A stretch of DNA of 64,000 nt from Proteles cristata cristata (lineage: Eukaryota > Chordata > Mammalia > Carnivora > Hyaenidae). The translations under genes and the position numbers were made by a program. Below, piece by piece: positions 13,164-28,100 of this stretch. The notes under the pieces were generated by a model. The model saw only the letters and a list, made by a program, of their open reading frames with translations. It had not been told where the DNA came from and ran no database searches. The first letter of the stretch is position 1; each line of letters begins with the position of its first letter. The DNA is taken from assembly GCA_017311185.1 (NCBI GenBank), contig JAESUZ010000756.1, forward strand, positions 620,001-684,000, given 5' to 3'.

Positions 13164-16100
13164 TTACATCTCCCATAATATCTCTCATGGAATCTTGCAC
13201 ACAACATGGGCTCAGTAAGATCCCTCCTTCCAATTCCTCAAAGCAAGGATATATGGTCTTTAATAACTTTAATAATGTTTCCCTTTTTAGAGGAACAAAC
13301 AGGAAATTAATTTGTTAGCAACTGTTCAGCCTAAGTGTCTATCTTTTTCTCAACCAGAAGTAATGTCACCCACAGTGGGCCCGTGGAAATATGTGTAGGG
13401 TTTTTGATAGTCACCGTGATGGGTGCATCCCTGGCATTTAGTGACTGAGGCCAGGAGAGCTTATGTCCTGTGGTGCATGGGGACATTCTCACATAGCTGA
13501 AGCTCAGCCCACCCAGGATGCGGTAGTGCCCTGTAGAGAAGACAACCACTAATAAACAAGTGGAGAAGATACTGATTGTTACACTCAGTGTTGTTGCTGT
13601 TAAATTTATAAGTGGGAGATTTCCCCCTTCCTTTCTTTTCTGCGTATCCACAGATAATCTGGCTGGCTGGTGGGACAGATGACCTTCAGTCAGAATTCTA
13701 CTAAATTACATTCCAGAAGGCATATTCTGAAAGCTATGTCTACTGTTAGGTCATGGGGGAAGTGTATGCTTAATAATAAATAAATGAATAGCGTAAGAAA
13801 TAGATGAATAGAAGATTAAAGCTCAGCACAAAACAAAACATAACACAACACAACACTGCAGTAACCCACCCCACTGTAAACAGTGAACCATGGTTATAAC
13901 TAAATTTTAGAGGCTTTGTTTGCTTTGTTTTCTTTTCTTTAAATATAGAGCATAGGTGGTGACTCCCAAAGTCAGCAGGACTTCAAATCTCAAGAATAAC
14001 TCATAATGGTCCACAAAGAAAAAAAGTCGGATCCCATGGTTCCATTATTCTGGAATGCAGACTGCTGGAGTGTGAGCCGAAGCTCCTAGTGCTTGGCAAT
14101 AGGCCGGCTCCATAAAAGGGAATATGAATGTGGGTGAATGTTTTTCGGCTGTTGGAATAAAACATTAAATACAAGAAGCAGATTCAAATCCTTGATCCTG
14201 CTTTTTGCAGTAAGAAATTAAATCTGATGGCCACATATGGGGCAGTAGCAGTGCTCCAATTATGAGCTAAAATAGCGAAATGAAACAAAGTAGTTTTTGC
14301 TCTTTGAGTGCTCAGAGGCTAGGGTGGGATTGGGATGCATTTTAAAAAGCTCTGACTCAGATTGTGTTACTAAAGCACTGTGGGACTGTAGGATAATGCA
14401 GGGCCTGGGGTTGCTTCTGGAGAGATGAGATTGATTTGGCCTTTCTAGAAACTTCTTTACGGAAAGGATAGCTCTTTAAGGTACCTATGTTGAGGTTTCT
14501 ACTGGTGCAGAACGAACAGTTTGAGGGGAGATGGGGAGTACATTTACCACAGATAGAACTTCAGGATCATAGGATTATATGCAAGGGATGCTCAGAATGG
14601 TCACTAAGGATGAGTTTAGAGTAGTTTGTAAAGCTAAATAATGGAAGTTGTTAAAAAAATGCCAGTCTGGAGAGCCTTTTATTTGACAGTCTGGAGAGCC
14701 GTTTTCTTGACTATTACTTATATGACTATGTTTCTTATATCATAAATATATTAAACCTTTTTTTTCCTTTATGCATTCAACTCAGGAGCATATATATCCT
14801 ATCCATATATATCCTTAAATGAAAATTCATATATATCCTTCAATGAAAATCAACCTAATAATATTATGTACTTAGAAAGAATACCTTAAAGCTTAAATTC
14901 TAGTTAAGAAATAGTTATCAACTGATTTTAATAAGGTAAACTGAGTCCAAGAAAATTAAGAATTGGTACCTATTAAGTAAAATTTAATTGGCGCCCCACT
15001 ACTGATATTTTAACAACAAAATACATAACTTTGCTTATGTAGGTCAATTAGCATTTGGAGGACAAATCTAGATGCCCATATGACTGTAACATCTTGCTTC
15101 AAATTCAGCATAGATTTCTTTTCATTTGAAGAAATGTTGTGGGTCAGAGAAGCAGTGTTTTCATCACAGAAGAGCGTTCAGTAAAACAGCTTACATGCGT
15201 GCAGTGCCCTCATGCGTGGTCCTCAGTAGACGGGTCAAGATAACTTATTTTTGTGATGTGTGACATTAATTCTAGCACTTTGGAGTCTGTGATTAGCAAA
15301 TGGAATGATTATCTAGAGTGGAAAAACCAGTTGGAGCAGTGGATGGAGTCTGTGGATCAAAAGGTGGAGCATCCCCTACAACTGCAGCCAGGTCTGAAGG
15401 AGAAGTTTTCCCTTCTGGACCACTTCCAATCCATCGTGTCTGAGGCGGAAGATCATGCTGGAGCCCTGCACCGTCTCTCCTCGAAATCCAGGGAGCTCTA
15501 CCAGAAGACTGAGGACGAATCTTTCAAGGAAACAGCTCAAGAGGAACTAAGAACACAGTTTAATGATATAATCACTGTTTCCAAGGTTAGTATTTTAAAT
15601 TGAAGAAAAACACCTCAAGGGTTCAGGTAAAGAAGATACTACTGCTTGAACTATAGGAGATCAGGCTGCTTTTAGTCTATTTGTACATTTAGTGAATGGT
15701 TATTACATAAAGATCATCACTTGCCTATGGGTGCCCATGAATCCTTCTCTTTCTATAGTCTTTGGATTATTTTTATTCTTTGCTTTTTATCTTTCTCCGC
15801 TTGGGATGTTAGTCAATCCATTACTTTTCCTTGTAAGATTGAGCCTCAAATGTACACAGTAATTACACTGTAATAAGACTGTAATAACACAGTAATAATA
15901 TACTGTATTGTTGCCTAACTAATAAGAGTAGTTATAATAATTCTTATTAAGTGGGTTAGTAGTGAGAGATGTTACAGAACATTCATTCTGCAAAGATTTT
16001 TGTTCTAATCTAAAGAAAATTTAAAGGAAAATTGTTGCTTCCTCAAAATCTTTCAGTCTAATTAAGATTTGATGTTGTCATTTTAAGATATTAAACAGAA

Positions 16101-19100
16101 AGTTCAATAAGAGGAATGAAATTATTCAGAAACCTGTTGTTTTGTCTGATTTCATATTCTCAAATGCCCAGTGTAAAAGTCTCCTCTTCTTTGTGTACTA
16201 GGAGAAAATGAGGAAAGTGGAAGAGATTGTGAAAGACCATCTCATGTATTTAGATGCAGTCCAGGAATTCACGGATTGGCTCCATTCAGCGAAGGAAGAA
16301 CTTCACCGGTGGTCAGATATGTCTGGAGACTCATCAGCCACCCAGAAGAAATTGTCTAAAATTAAGGTCAGTAAGTGCATGTATACTATAGCTTCATTGT
16401 TCCATTGGTCCTTGAGTATGCCATACCTGTGACGAAGTTCTGTTTATAAGATTGTCAGTTAAAATATATCCTATTTTCCATTTGTTGATATTTATTATCT
16501 TGCACCTCACCAATTATAAACATAAGCAAGGGCGGTAAAAGCAATTCAAGACATTAAACACTTGTGAGCAAAAATGGAGGATTATCTGTGTATTCTTCCA
16601 CATGCAAATTTGCTTATGGGAGACTGAAATATATGCCAGCTTGGAGGACTGATGGAACCAGATGCTATTTTTTAGCACAGTAATAGAAAAGTTTATAACA
16701 TAATTTAGTTAAGTGAATTTGAATAATAACTTGGAAATATCATGCTAGATGTTTAATCTGTTTTCCTAGCCAACAGTACAACAACATAATGGAAGGCGGT
16801 GCTTGAAAGGACATTAAATTTATCACCTAGTTTACTCCTTACAAGGGCTACTTAAAAAATAGAAATTCATATATCTGAGGGAGCTGGAATAAGTATATTT
16901 CTAGCTATTTCAATATTAAATTGCAATAATACCCCCAAGGAAAAAGTAGATTTTAATCTAAAAATTAAGCAATGATAGGAGCAGCTGGGTGACTCAGTCA
17001 GTTGGGCGACCATCTTCAGCTCAAGGATGATCTCATGGTTCATGGGTTCTACCCCCGCATCAGGCTCTGTGCTGACAGCTCAGAACTTGGAGGCTGCTTC
17101 AAATTCTATTTCTGTCTCATGGGGCGCCTGGGTGGCTTAGTTGGTTAAGCGTCCGACTTTCGCTTAGGTCATGATCTCGCGGTTTGTGGGTTCGAGCCCC
17201 GCGTCGGGCTCTGTGCTGACTGCCAGCTCAGAGCCTGGAGCCTGTTTCAGTCTGTGACTCCCTCTCTCTCTGACCCTCCCCTGCTCACACTGTCTCTCTC
17301 TCTCTCCTAGAAATAAATAAAACATAAAAAAAAAATTCAAATTCTATTTCTGTCTCTCTCTGCCCCTCACTCTCTTGTGCTCTGTCTTTCTCTGTCTCTC
17401 AAATATAAATAAACATTAATAAATTTTAAAAATTAAGCAATGATGAAGCCCTAATTGGTTTAGTTGTGGATGAGGAAATGTTGCGAATAAACAGTGTCAT
17501 TGTGGTCAGGAATTTAGGATTCACATTGTGTTCTGATCCCTGAACATCAGAATATAAAAGTCCTAAAAATAATAGCTGATGAAGAATAATAACTACACTT
17601 TGAGAATTTACTTTTAAGTGCTTAGAAAGTATTATTTAAAGCTTACAATTACCATGTAGGTTTTAAGGGAGATGATCACATAAAACACCTTTTGAAATTC
17701 TTATGATCTCTGTGATTCTTTAAAAATTCTTCTTTGATACATTTCTCACTAATGTTTTAATTTATTCATCCATCCATTTATCCATTTATTCAACCAGGGT
17801 TGGGCATTCCCTCAAGAAACCTGCTGGGCAGTAGGGAACAGTGATGCACAAACTGATGTTTCTAAATTAATCTGTCAGATGTGAGTTCACTATACTTTTA
17901 GTTTAAGCTCAATCAAGAATCAGACCCCAAGGCTGTGTTCTGCCTCTATTGATTTTCTAGCTGTGTTGGGCAAATCACTTGATGTCTGTCCTCAAGCTTC
18001 AATGTATTAATGGTAAATGAAAATGAATAGTACCTGCCTCACCTCTTGGTTTTGAGGACTCAATTAGATCATGCACATGGAATACACTCAATAAGAAAAT
18101 TCGATACATTTGGTAAATGAGGGCTTTAATTGGCTACGGGAAAAGTCAAGAGTAATGGTCCCAACTTTATGCTCTTTTTTTGAAATACTTTTATAAAAGG
18201 CTTCCAAACATATGAGAAATGTAGGAGAAGCAACTGGCAGAAAGAAATTGCAATGTGGGAAGGAGAAAGTGAAGCCTGGAAGAGGTTGCCACTCAGGTCT
18301 GGATCAGGCCAGACTGGAGGCTGGTGTGTGGGTGGGTGAGGAGGGACCTTGGAGGAAATAAATAATCATCTCCTCTAACCTTCATTGTAGTCTCTCCCTA
18401 CCCCCAAGAGTAACCACCAAGAATAGACAACCTTAAAGCCAAATATGTGTGTATAAGGGGTGTGTGTACATATGATGTTTTTAAATAGTTAAACCCAAGA
18501 TGAGGAAATACATATGCAAGCCATTTCAAAACACTTCAAAGTGATGACATTCTTGTCTGAAATCCAGATGAATGGAATTAGTGATTGCAAATACTGAAAT
18601 GTCCCATTTTCATGCCAAAGAAAACTGGGATAATGCATTGGAGAATAGTTTTTAAACTTTATTTAATGTTTTATTTATTATATATATACATATTAGCAAA
18701 TCACTACTTACTATATGCTCCGATAAACAAGGAAGGATTTTAGAAATCTCCTTCCAAGGAAAGGGTGGGAATGTATATTAAATGCTAATTGTGTAAGGAT
18801 TTATGGGATTGCCTTTTGGACTACAGTATAACTAGATACTTTTAAATGATCTATACTAAAATTTGGCTCTTATATAAAAGTGTGAGAAGGTATATTTATT
18901 TCAAACAAATCTAATGAAATATGGGCTGTACTATATAGGTTAGTTAAAACAGTTTATGTTTAACATAATCTGTTAAATATGCTTCATACTTAACATTCCT
19001 ATTTTTCTACACTTATTAATTTGTAATTGATTTTCATCTTAAAGTTTTTTCCCCAAATAATCATCTTTTCCTTCTGTTTAACCCAGAACAGAAGTCATAA

Positions 19101-22100
19101 TTTTGTATAAATACTAACAGAAACTTTTAGGAATGGATATATAAATGAATAAACACCAGAGGATGAGGGCACCCATGTGGCTCAGTCGGTTGAGTATCTG
19201 ACTTTGGATCAAGTCGTGATCTCACAGTTTGTGGATTCAAGCTCCATGTCAGGCTTTGTGCTGACAGCGCAGAGCCTGCTTCAGATTCTCTGTCTCCCTC
19301 CCTCTCTCTGCCTCTCCCCTTCTCATGTTCTCTCTCTCTCAAAAAGAAATAAACACAGAAATTTTTTTAAAACCCCCCACCAAGATGATGAATTGAGAGA
19401 TTTTAAGTAAAAGAATCTATTCCCAAAAAGAAATGACACTATTTTGCCTATTTTGTAGTGCATATTTTAATTTTATCTTGTCCTTTAGAGTATTTGTGTA
19501 CTTTAAGTCTAAAAGATATCTACATTGTTAAATTTCTGGTGAGTTTCTTAAAAGTAACAATAATAGCAATAAGCAAACCCAGTCTAAAAGTTACTTTGAC
19601 CTTTCGACTAAGTATGTGCGTGAATGATTCATTTTAGTTACTGTAAAAATGTTTGTTTCAGGTACTGAAATATTTGAAATTGAGTAAGGCTCATCCTGTG
19701 GTTGTGAGGGCTTAGCATTGAGTCCTGGTAGAGTGGAACTTACCTAAGCCACCATCTAACCAGAAGGAGATGAAAATGGAGTACAGACCATGAGCAGAGA
19801 GCAGTTTTGTTGTTCTGTGGCAATCCCTGGTCACTTGTCCATCAACTTAAGGAGAAAGAACAGATTTACGTATTTATCGGAGAAACACACGACAGGCGAA
19901 AGTTTATGTCACTATCAAAACAATTCCGTATATTCAAACAATGCCTTGTCTATTTCTTATATTCAAACAATGCCTGGCTTCCGAGGTCCTGTTTAGTCTG
20001 TCCCAGGATGTTGCGGATTCCCTGACTTATTTTGCCTCCAACCTCAGCGCCCCGGAGGATAACTCTCTGCTGGGACAGCTTAGGGGTGGGCGGATGAATG
20101 GATTCCAGTCCTTGTGGCATGCTCGCTAAAAACTTCCTAGCAGGACAGGGTCTCTGTTCTGTACGCATTTGTAAACTCTCAGCCCAAGTGACTCAAGGCC
20201 TCCTCAGTTGCCATGGCGATATTCCATTACAGGAGCTGATGGATTCCAGAGCGATCGGGGCAAGCCGCCTGAGCAGAGTGGAGTCCCTGGCTCCTGCAGT
20301 GAAACAGAACACAAGTGCCAGAGGCTGTGAGCTCGTGGACGCCGAGATGCAGGCCCTGCGTGCCGACTGGAAGCAGTGGGAAGACAGCGTCCTCCAGACA
20401 CAGACCAGCTTGGAGAACCTGGTTAGCCAAATGGCCCTTTCGGAGCAGGAGTTCTCGGGCCAGGTGGTTCAGCTGGAGCAGGCCCTGGAAGAATTCGGTG
20501 CCCTCCTGACTGCCTGCGCTCAGCAGCTAGCCCTCCTGGAAAGCCAGAACACCGATAAGGAGATAGTGGAATGCTGGCAGAAAGGACAAGTAAGTTGGCT
20601 TCCTGTTTTCCCGTGGTGGTTCCGCTAACAATTTTGTTTGGTTCCCATCGCTGCTGAAAAGAAATCCTAGCTGACTAAAAGCATGCCACAGTCAGACTTA
20701 AAGAAGTATTTCCCTAACGAAATTTACAAATCTGATTTGTTTCCTTTTCTCCTAAGTCAGGCTATTGTAAAACTACAGATACAGGAGAGAAGGAGTTATT
20801 ATTTATTATAGGAAACGTTTCTAGTTAGTGCAGACATCTTGCTTTCATTCTTCTGGTGGTAAGAGTTTGTAATATTGTATTCAGCCATTCAGCCTGAAAA
20901 CTAGCCTGTGGGTAGAGGCATAAATAGATGGAGAGTCATAGCTGGTTTTCTGCCAGTGAATTATTTCCAACAATTAAGCGATTGAAGCTATAGCTTAAAA
21001 GAAGAGTTTGGTAATCTCCTAAAGCACAACTATTAGTTTTCACCCTGATTAGCTCTTCTAAGGGTAGTTTTGACAGCTGTGCTTGAATTAACCCATCAAC
21101 ATAACTCCTGTGTCATGCTCACCGGGGTGTCTTCCAGATCTTTTTTTTTTTTTTTTAACTAATGGCAGCTCCTTCAGAACATGAATGTAACAAAGCATAA
21201 AAGGGATAGTGAGCTCGAAATCCTTTCGTTTACTGTTAAATAGTTTCTTCAAAAGACTGTTATTTGCAGTTTTATAATGCTCAAAACCATGGATGTCCTT
21301 AAAAGGAAGTTATAGTGAAGTTAACTTCTCTGTTTCTATTTATGTTATAATCATTTCAAAATAGCTTCAGCCACGAAGAAAACCATGTAGTATTTCTAAC
21401 ATTGTCTTGTGTTAAATCAAGTATTCTAACAAATATAGTACCCCACAAAATAAAACTTTATTCTTCTCTTTATGCTATTTATTTATAATGTTTCTATCTT
21501 ACAGTTCTTTTTTTTTTTTTCCTGATGCCTGTCCTGTCCTTTAGATACAAGCAGTAGAATAAAGTATAGAAAGTAATTCTGTAAAACAGAGATAGGGAAG
21601 TTGGTCATAGTTCCATGTGGTCAGGATTATTCACTCTGATATAAAAAATAAATCAGTTGTAATATTTTTATTCTGTTTTCTCTTCCTTTCTCTACCATTA
21701 ATATGAGTGAAATTATTAAAAAGGAAGTTTTGGTGGTATTTAAATTATATTAATTTTCTGGGCTGTCCTTTTTTACATTGAAGCCATTATTGAAAATAGG
21801 TGGGGCCTATAAAAAGTCCACATGATAATGCAGAAGTAAATGCAGGTCTTCAGTTTTACTAACAATTCAAAGATGACAGCCCTCTGCTTACTACTTCTAG
21901 GTTTGGCTCCAGAGCTCATGCTTTGGATGACAATAATACACTACCCCTCAAGGCTCAGCTTTCCTCTTATTTTTATTAGTAGTATAAAAAAGAAATGGTA
22001 ATTATGTTATGGGATAGAGGTGTTAGCTACTGCTTGGAGGTGGCAATCCTTCTGCAATACATAAATGTATCAAATCAGCACTTGTATACCTTAAACTTGT

Positions 22101-25100
22101 GCCGATGTTATATGTCAATTATATCTTTGGAGAGCTGGTAAAAAAAATTTTTAAATCATTTTAAATGGAGATAATGCTTCCCTTACAATGAATACATAGG
22201 AAAAATGTTACAAAATAAGGAATTTGTTAGGATTCTTAGAGCATTGTTTTGCTCTTAGGGAAGGCTTGTTATTGTTGACAATCATGATAGTAATCATATA
22301 CCTTCACAAGTATTTACTTTCCCTTTTGCAATTAAGTGATGATACCCAAGAAATACTTTAAAATATAAAAATGAATTATCATTTATAAATTATATAGTCA
22401 TGTTGCAAAAAATCTTGTTCACTGTGTTTGTGAAATTCATCTCTCTTAATATCTATAGGGTTATTAATGTTTGAAATTTAGCAAATCTATTAACCTTTAC
22501 AACCTCTAAAAAAAATGCATTCCAGGACTTAACTGAGACAGAAATATAAACCTGATGTTTATATAATGAAAGACTCTACTATAATGCTTTAATCTGTGTG
22601 ATAAGTTATGAGAATTTGTTCAGTATGAAATTTTGGTTAAAGCTTTTCACTTTTGATATCATCTAATTTATAAGTGATTAATTTAAACTCCATTTTTTTT
22701 TTTGCTTTTTTTGTATGTGGTAAGTTTTACTACTAAGTTCTCCCTTAAATAATAGATACAATATGGTGTAAAATAGTAACCACTAGTTGAGCATTTGGAG
22801 ATTCAGAGAGAAACTTTCTAGTTAACATAAATCTTGTAAATAAAAGTATCTTAGACTCCTCTGGCCCAGACACTAAGATAAATAATTTTAAAACCATCCC
22901 TTCTCTTGGAATCACAGTCTAGGTGGAAAGGCCAATGGGTTCAAAGCCAGTGGAATGCTCAATTGTGATGAGCTGACAAGGTTTTGCATGTCCTCAAGGG
23001 AGAAGCCTCCACCAATAGGTGGGAAGGAGGGCAGAGAGGCCTTACAGTAGTTGTCATTTGAGCTCAGTCTTGAGGTTTGTTACAGGTGAGGTGGACGTAT
23101 AGTCCCAGGATCCAAAATTAGTGAGGGGCGCCTGGGTGGCTTAGTCGGTTAAGCGTCCTACTTTCGCTTAGGTCATGATCTCACGGTTTGTGGGTTCGAG
23201 CCCCGCGTCGGGCTCTGTGCTGACTGCCAGCTCAGAGCCTGGAGCCTGTTTCAGTCTGTGATTCCTTCTCTCTCTGACCCTCCCCTGTTCACGCTGTCTC
23301 TCTCTCTCTCCTAGAAATAAATAAAACATTAAAAAAAATTAAAAAAAAAAATTAGTGAGGAACAAGAAAACACAGGATAGAAAACTGGAGAACAGGATTC
23401 ACATCGAGAGGACATTGTGCCATGCCAGAAAGAAATGATGGATGTGTAAATGGAGACTGAGTCAGATACAGAGAAAAAGAAGTAACTGACAGAGAGTTAA
23501 GACACAGACACAGACTGGACTTCATTGTCTCTTGTCTCGTGTCAGGGCCACGATGCAGCTTAACTTTCTGATTTAGATTAGTGTGAGGAAGGTGGGGCCG
23601 TTAGCTAGGATGAAGAATGCAACACACACCTGGGTTCTTGAGGGGTGTGGTTTCTTACAAATCTAGGCCATGTTTCGATAAATACCTGAGAATACTGACA
23701 GTAACACCAATAGCTGTCTGAATAGTCACTCATCTTCTTGGCACTCCTCCTTAAAGAATTAATTTTTTTCTTTTTTTTCTTTTCTTTTTTTTTTTTTCTT
23801 TACTGTAGCAGTACCATTATTTATATGGTCCCATTTAAATATTTGGGCATCATTTACAGGTTAAGCATTCATCAAAATGCCAGGAATTATGCTAAGTACC
23901 TGACACTTGTGATCTCATTTGCTCCTTGTGACGATCCCATAAGAGCCCCCGTGTAACTCAGGGGATCATGGCCTTGATTTTAGAGATGTACTTGTTAGAT
24001 CTCAAGACGTTATTTGGGGTTAGATAGTCACAGTTCTGTGATTATTCAGGTGTCTCTCTCATCTGTTAAACTGTGAGCTCCTCAAGTATAAGAATCACCT
24101 CTTCAGTCATTTTGGGGGTCTTAAAATCCAGAAAAATGCTTGGCACATAGCAGTCATTTAGCAAATATTTGATGACTGTGTGAATATGAAATGAATGAAT
24201 TACTAGTTAAATCAGACCTGTGGGTTATAAGGCATTTTTAAATAGAGACTTAACTATACATATTACATAAAAGTGATTCCTATGTTTATTTTTTAATCCA
24301 AAATAAGTATTGCTTTGCTTTGAAGTGATTTCTCTTAGGACACCTGAGTGGCTTGGGACACTCTTGATTTCAGCTCAGGTCATGATGTCCCAGTTTGTGA
24401 GACTGAACCCCATGTCGGGCTCCATGCTGTCAGCGTGGAGCCTGCTTGAGATTCTCTCTCTGTGCCCTTTCCCTGCTCACGTACCCTCTCTCTTTCTCAA
24501 AATAAATAAGCGTGTTTTAAAAAAAGAAACGATTTACCTTTAAACAATATGCATATTTTCCAATGCCATAGTCAGGCTATTATTAAGCAATTGAGGTTAT
24601 TTTCTCTTTTCTTTTTCTTGTCTCACTTTGAGTTGTTTGACAAGTTGATCATTTGATTACTTGACAACATTTGATGCTGGAATGCCTATCCATGCCTAGA
24701 GAAGGATGCAGGCAAGCCAAATGCTCTTACCTGGCATGAGGAATCTTGAAAATATTTCTTTACTGAATGTATTTCTTTACTGGGATGTATTTCTTTTTTT
24801 TTTTAATGTTTTTTATTTATTTCTGAGAGAGAGAGATAGCATGAACAGGGGAAGGTCAGAGAGAGAGGGAGACACAGAATCCGAAACAGGCTCCAGGCTC
24901 TGAGCTGTCATCACAGAGCCCGACACGGGGCTCGAACCCACGAACCGTGAGATCATGACCTGAGCTGAAGTTGGATGCTTAACTGACTGAGCTACCCAGG
25001 CGCCCCGGGATGTATTTCTTTACTGAATCTATTATGTTGATTCTTCCCTCACTACTGATTTAGAGTATGGCTTATGTACATGTAGTGTGAGGATGTGGAA

Positions 25101-28100
25101 ACTACCCAATTAAGTGCTTGCTTCTCTGTCTTGTTATTTCCTAATAGGAGATACTGGATGCCCTACGAAAAGCAGAGCCTAAAACAGAGGATCTTAAGTC
25201 TCAGTTGAATGAACTTTGTCGATTTTCTAGAGACCTGAGTACATACAGTGGAAAAGTTTCTGGCTTGATTAAAGAATATAATTGGTGAGCATGGACCTTA
25301 TTGTATAGAAAATAATTTTATACAAATAAGCAGCCAGAGTTTGTTTAAGGCATGATAAATTAATCATTAACTACATTACTAAATGTGACTGCATATTCAA
25401 AGAATTGCTAATTATACCAGACTTTATTTTAATCCATTTTTATCTTTTTTTTTCTTTCTTTAAACATTACAAATCATGGTTTTAGTCTTTGTTTGCAAGC
25501 ATCCAAGGGTTGTCAGAATAGAGAACAGATTTTACAGCAACGATTTCAAAGAGCCTTCAAAGATTTCCAACAGTGGCTGGTGAATGCAAAAATCACTACT
25601 GCCAAATGTTTTGATGTACCTCAAAATATTAGTGAAGTTTCAACAAGTCTTCAGAAAATACAGGTAAGAGTGCCAAAAACTAAGCTAATAACAGTGCTTA
25701 CGTGGATTAAAAAGGTGCCTCTGGATCTTTTGAGAAGCACATTAAAAATTTTGCGCAGGAAAACTCAAATTTCATATACATCCCTGCCTGAAACACTTCA
25801 TTGTCTATGTGAAGAGAAACTAGTTCATTCACCCGAATGTGTGCTTTATTTATATATGAATAGAGATGTAGGTGCTAATAAAAGTTCGTTATATATGACA
25901 GGCATTGTTCCTGAGCAGCCTAAGCAGATTTTTCTCACTTAATTTTCACAGGAGCTATAGGAGGTACATCAGAGTAATAATCCCAATATATAGAGAGGGT
26001 ACATTATTCTGAATGCATAGAGGTCCTAGTAATTTAATATATGCAGTAAAAATGGTTTATTTCTACTCTGTGATTTTTATCAAGAAATAAATTGAAAATC
26101 AACGTATTTTAAAGCATAGAGCACTTTATTGTGCCTAACCTTAGCATTTTCCTTTGTAGGAATTTTTGTCTGAAACTGAAAATGGACAGCACAAACTGAA
26201 CATAATGGTGTCTAAAGGAGAACTTTTGAGTACTGTATTGACCAAAGAGAAAGCTGATGGCATCCAGGCCAAAGTTGCAACTGCAAAAGAAGATTGGAAA
26301 AAATTTCATTCAAACCTGCACCAGAAGGAATCCGCCCTTGAGGTATCATACTGCCGACCACACGGACAGGCTGTTGGTAGTTTGTGGCTGTGGTCATTGG
26401 CAGTTGAAACCACACTTTCATGATACCCAAATACAGTGCCACTGAGTTTTGGTCATTCCTCTATGAATATTAACAGATAACTGGATAAGTAGGGAACAGC
26501 TCAATTTTAGAAGTGTGAGCCTCGCTGATTGATTCAATAGCTTCTTGCATGGCAGGGACTATTATAGGCGTGCACTCTTCCACTAGGAACAGTGCTTTTT
26601 TACTTTTTACTTTTAACCAGTATCACTTAATCATTCCTGTGAAATCCCTCCAGTTTGGAAATTGTTCCAGGAGAATGAACAGAAATATCCATGTAAGATT
26701 ACAAAAGGCTGTGGATGGTAAGGTATATTATAACTAATGTACATATCAAGTAGTAGGTTTTTAGGAGTTAAGTATGCAAAGATCCAAGGATTATGCAATT
26801 TTCTTTTAGTCAGTAATAACCTAAGTTGAATTTCTCAGGATCATAACATAATTGGGGTGCCCGGGTGGCTCAGTCGGTTGAGTGTCCTACTCGCTGTTTG
26901 TGAGTTTGAGTCCTGCGTCGGGCTCTGTGCTGACACCTTGAAGCTTGGAGCCTACTTTGGATTCTGTTGTCACCTTTCTCTACCCCTCCTCCACCTGTGC
27001 TCTATCAAAAATAAATAAATGTAAAAAAAACTTTTTAAAAATGAATCATAACATAATTGCTGCCACAGTGCAATTGATTTTTTTTTTCTTGTGAGACCAC
27101 CTGTTTTGTGTACCAGCTCTTCTCTTAGGGGAACATTTAGAGGCATGGAGAGTAATTTTTTCCCTTTAAACCAAAACTTCCTGGCAGAAGTGATCCTTTA
27201 TTTGATCATGATCGTAATTAATGCAGGATGGGAAAAATAATAATAGGGAATTAATATCTGGAAAAAGAAAATATGTGTTCCTTTAGTTCTTCCCTAACCC
27301 AAGACTATTGTAATTTTTCTTTGTTTTTTTTTATTTTAATATCGTTTTTTTAATGTTTGTTTATTTTTGAGAGAGAGCAAGCACACACATGCACACATGC
27401 ATGGGCTGGTGAGAGGCAGAGAGAGAGAAGCGGACAGAGGATCTGAAGGGAACTCTATGATGACAGCAAGAGCTCGATGTGGGGCTTGAACTCAGGACTG
27501 TGATATCATGGCCTGAGCCAAAGTCAAACAGCCAACTGAGCCACCCAGGCGCCCCTGTATTTCTTCTTCCTAATGGTGGCTATTCCTTCATGGCAGGCAT
27601 CTTCCATTTTATAGAGAGTGATAACCGTCGTGCGGTGCCTAGTAATTTACTCATAACCTTACAGAGATCATTAGTGCAACGTGGCCTGAGCTCTGAAGCA
27701 TCTATTGTTGAAGGTAGTACATCTAGCACTGATTACATGATTGCGTAGTTCAAGACCTATTCAGGAATAGATGAGTAGATGAAGAATAAGCTGTCTTTGG
27801 CATCCCTATCTTGCTTCCCTTTTTTTCCCTCCCTCCCTCCCTTCCTCCCTCCCTCCCTCCCTCCCTTCCTTCCTTCCTTCCTTCCTTCCTTCCTTCCTTC
27901 CTTCCTTCTTTTCTTCCCTCTTTCCTTTATTTCTATTAGGAATACAATAGAAAACAATATATACCAGCCATGATTTTAGGAATACAAAAGGGTTAATCTT
28001 TTCTCTCTTCTCAGAGAGATTACTTTCTAGAGAGGGAAACAGTGTGTAAAGAGACGATTGCAATACAGCATAGATACACTGAGGATATGGCCATCACTCA

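Larger units (their letters stand above)
12943..15275. other. Intron 8: GT microsatellite and two 24-bp tandem duplications
   Basis: 2.3 kb. About 13040-13225 looks like an L2 3' end split by a GT run. Two separate 24-bp duplications lie at 14663-14710 and 14804-14851. No SINE and no gene seen. Confidence 0.5.

Noticed and set aside
25664..25942. Extension of exon 13 coding into the intron
   Set aside because: The donor gtaaga at 25664 is good, exon 14 continues in phase, and the extension does not resemble spectrin repeat.
27757..28063. Lysine/arginine/glutamate-rich antisense frame
   Set aside because: It is only the translation of the pyrimidine microsatellite.
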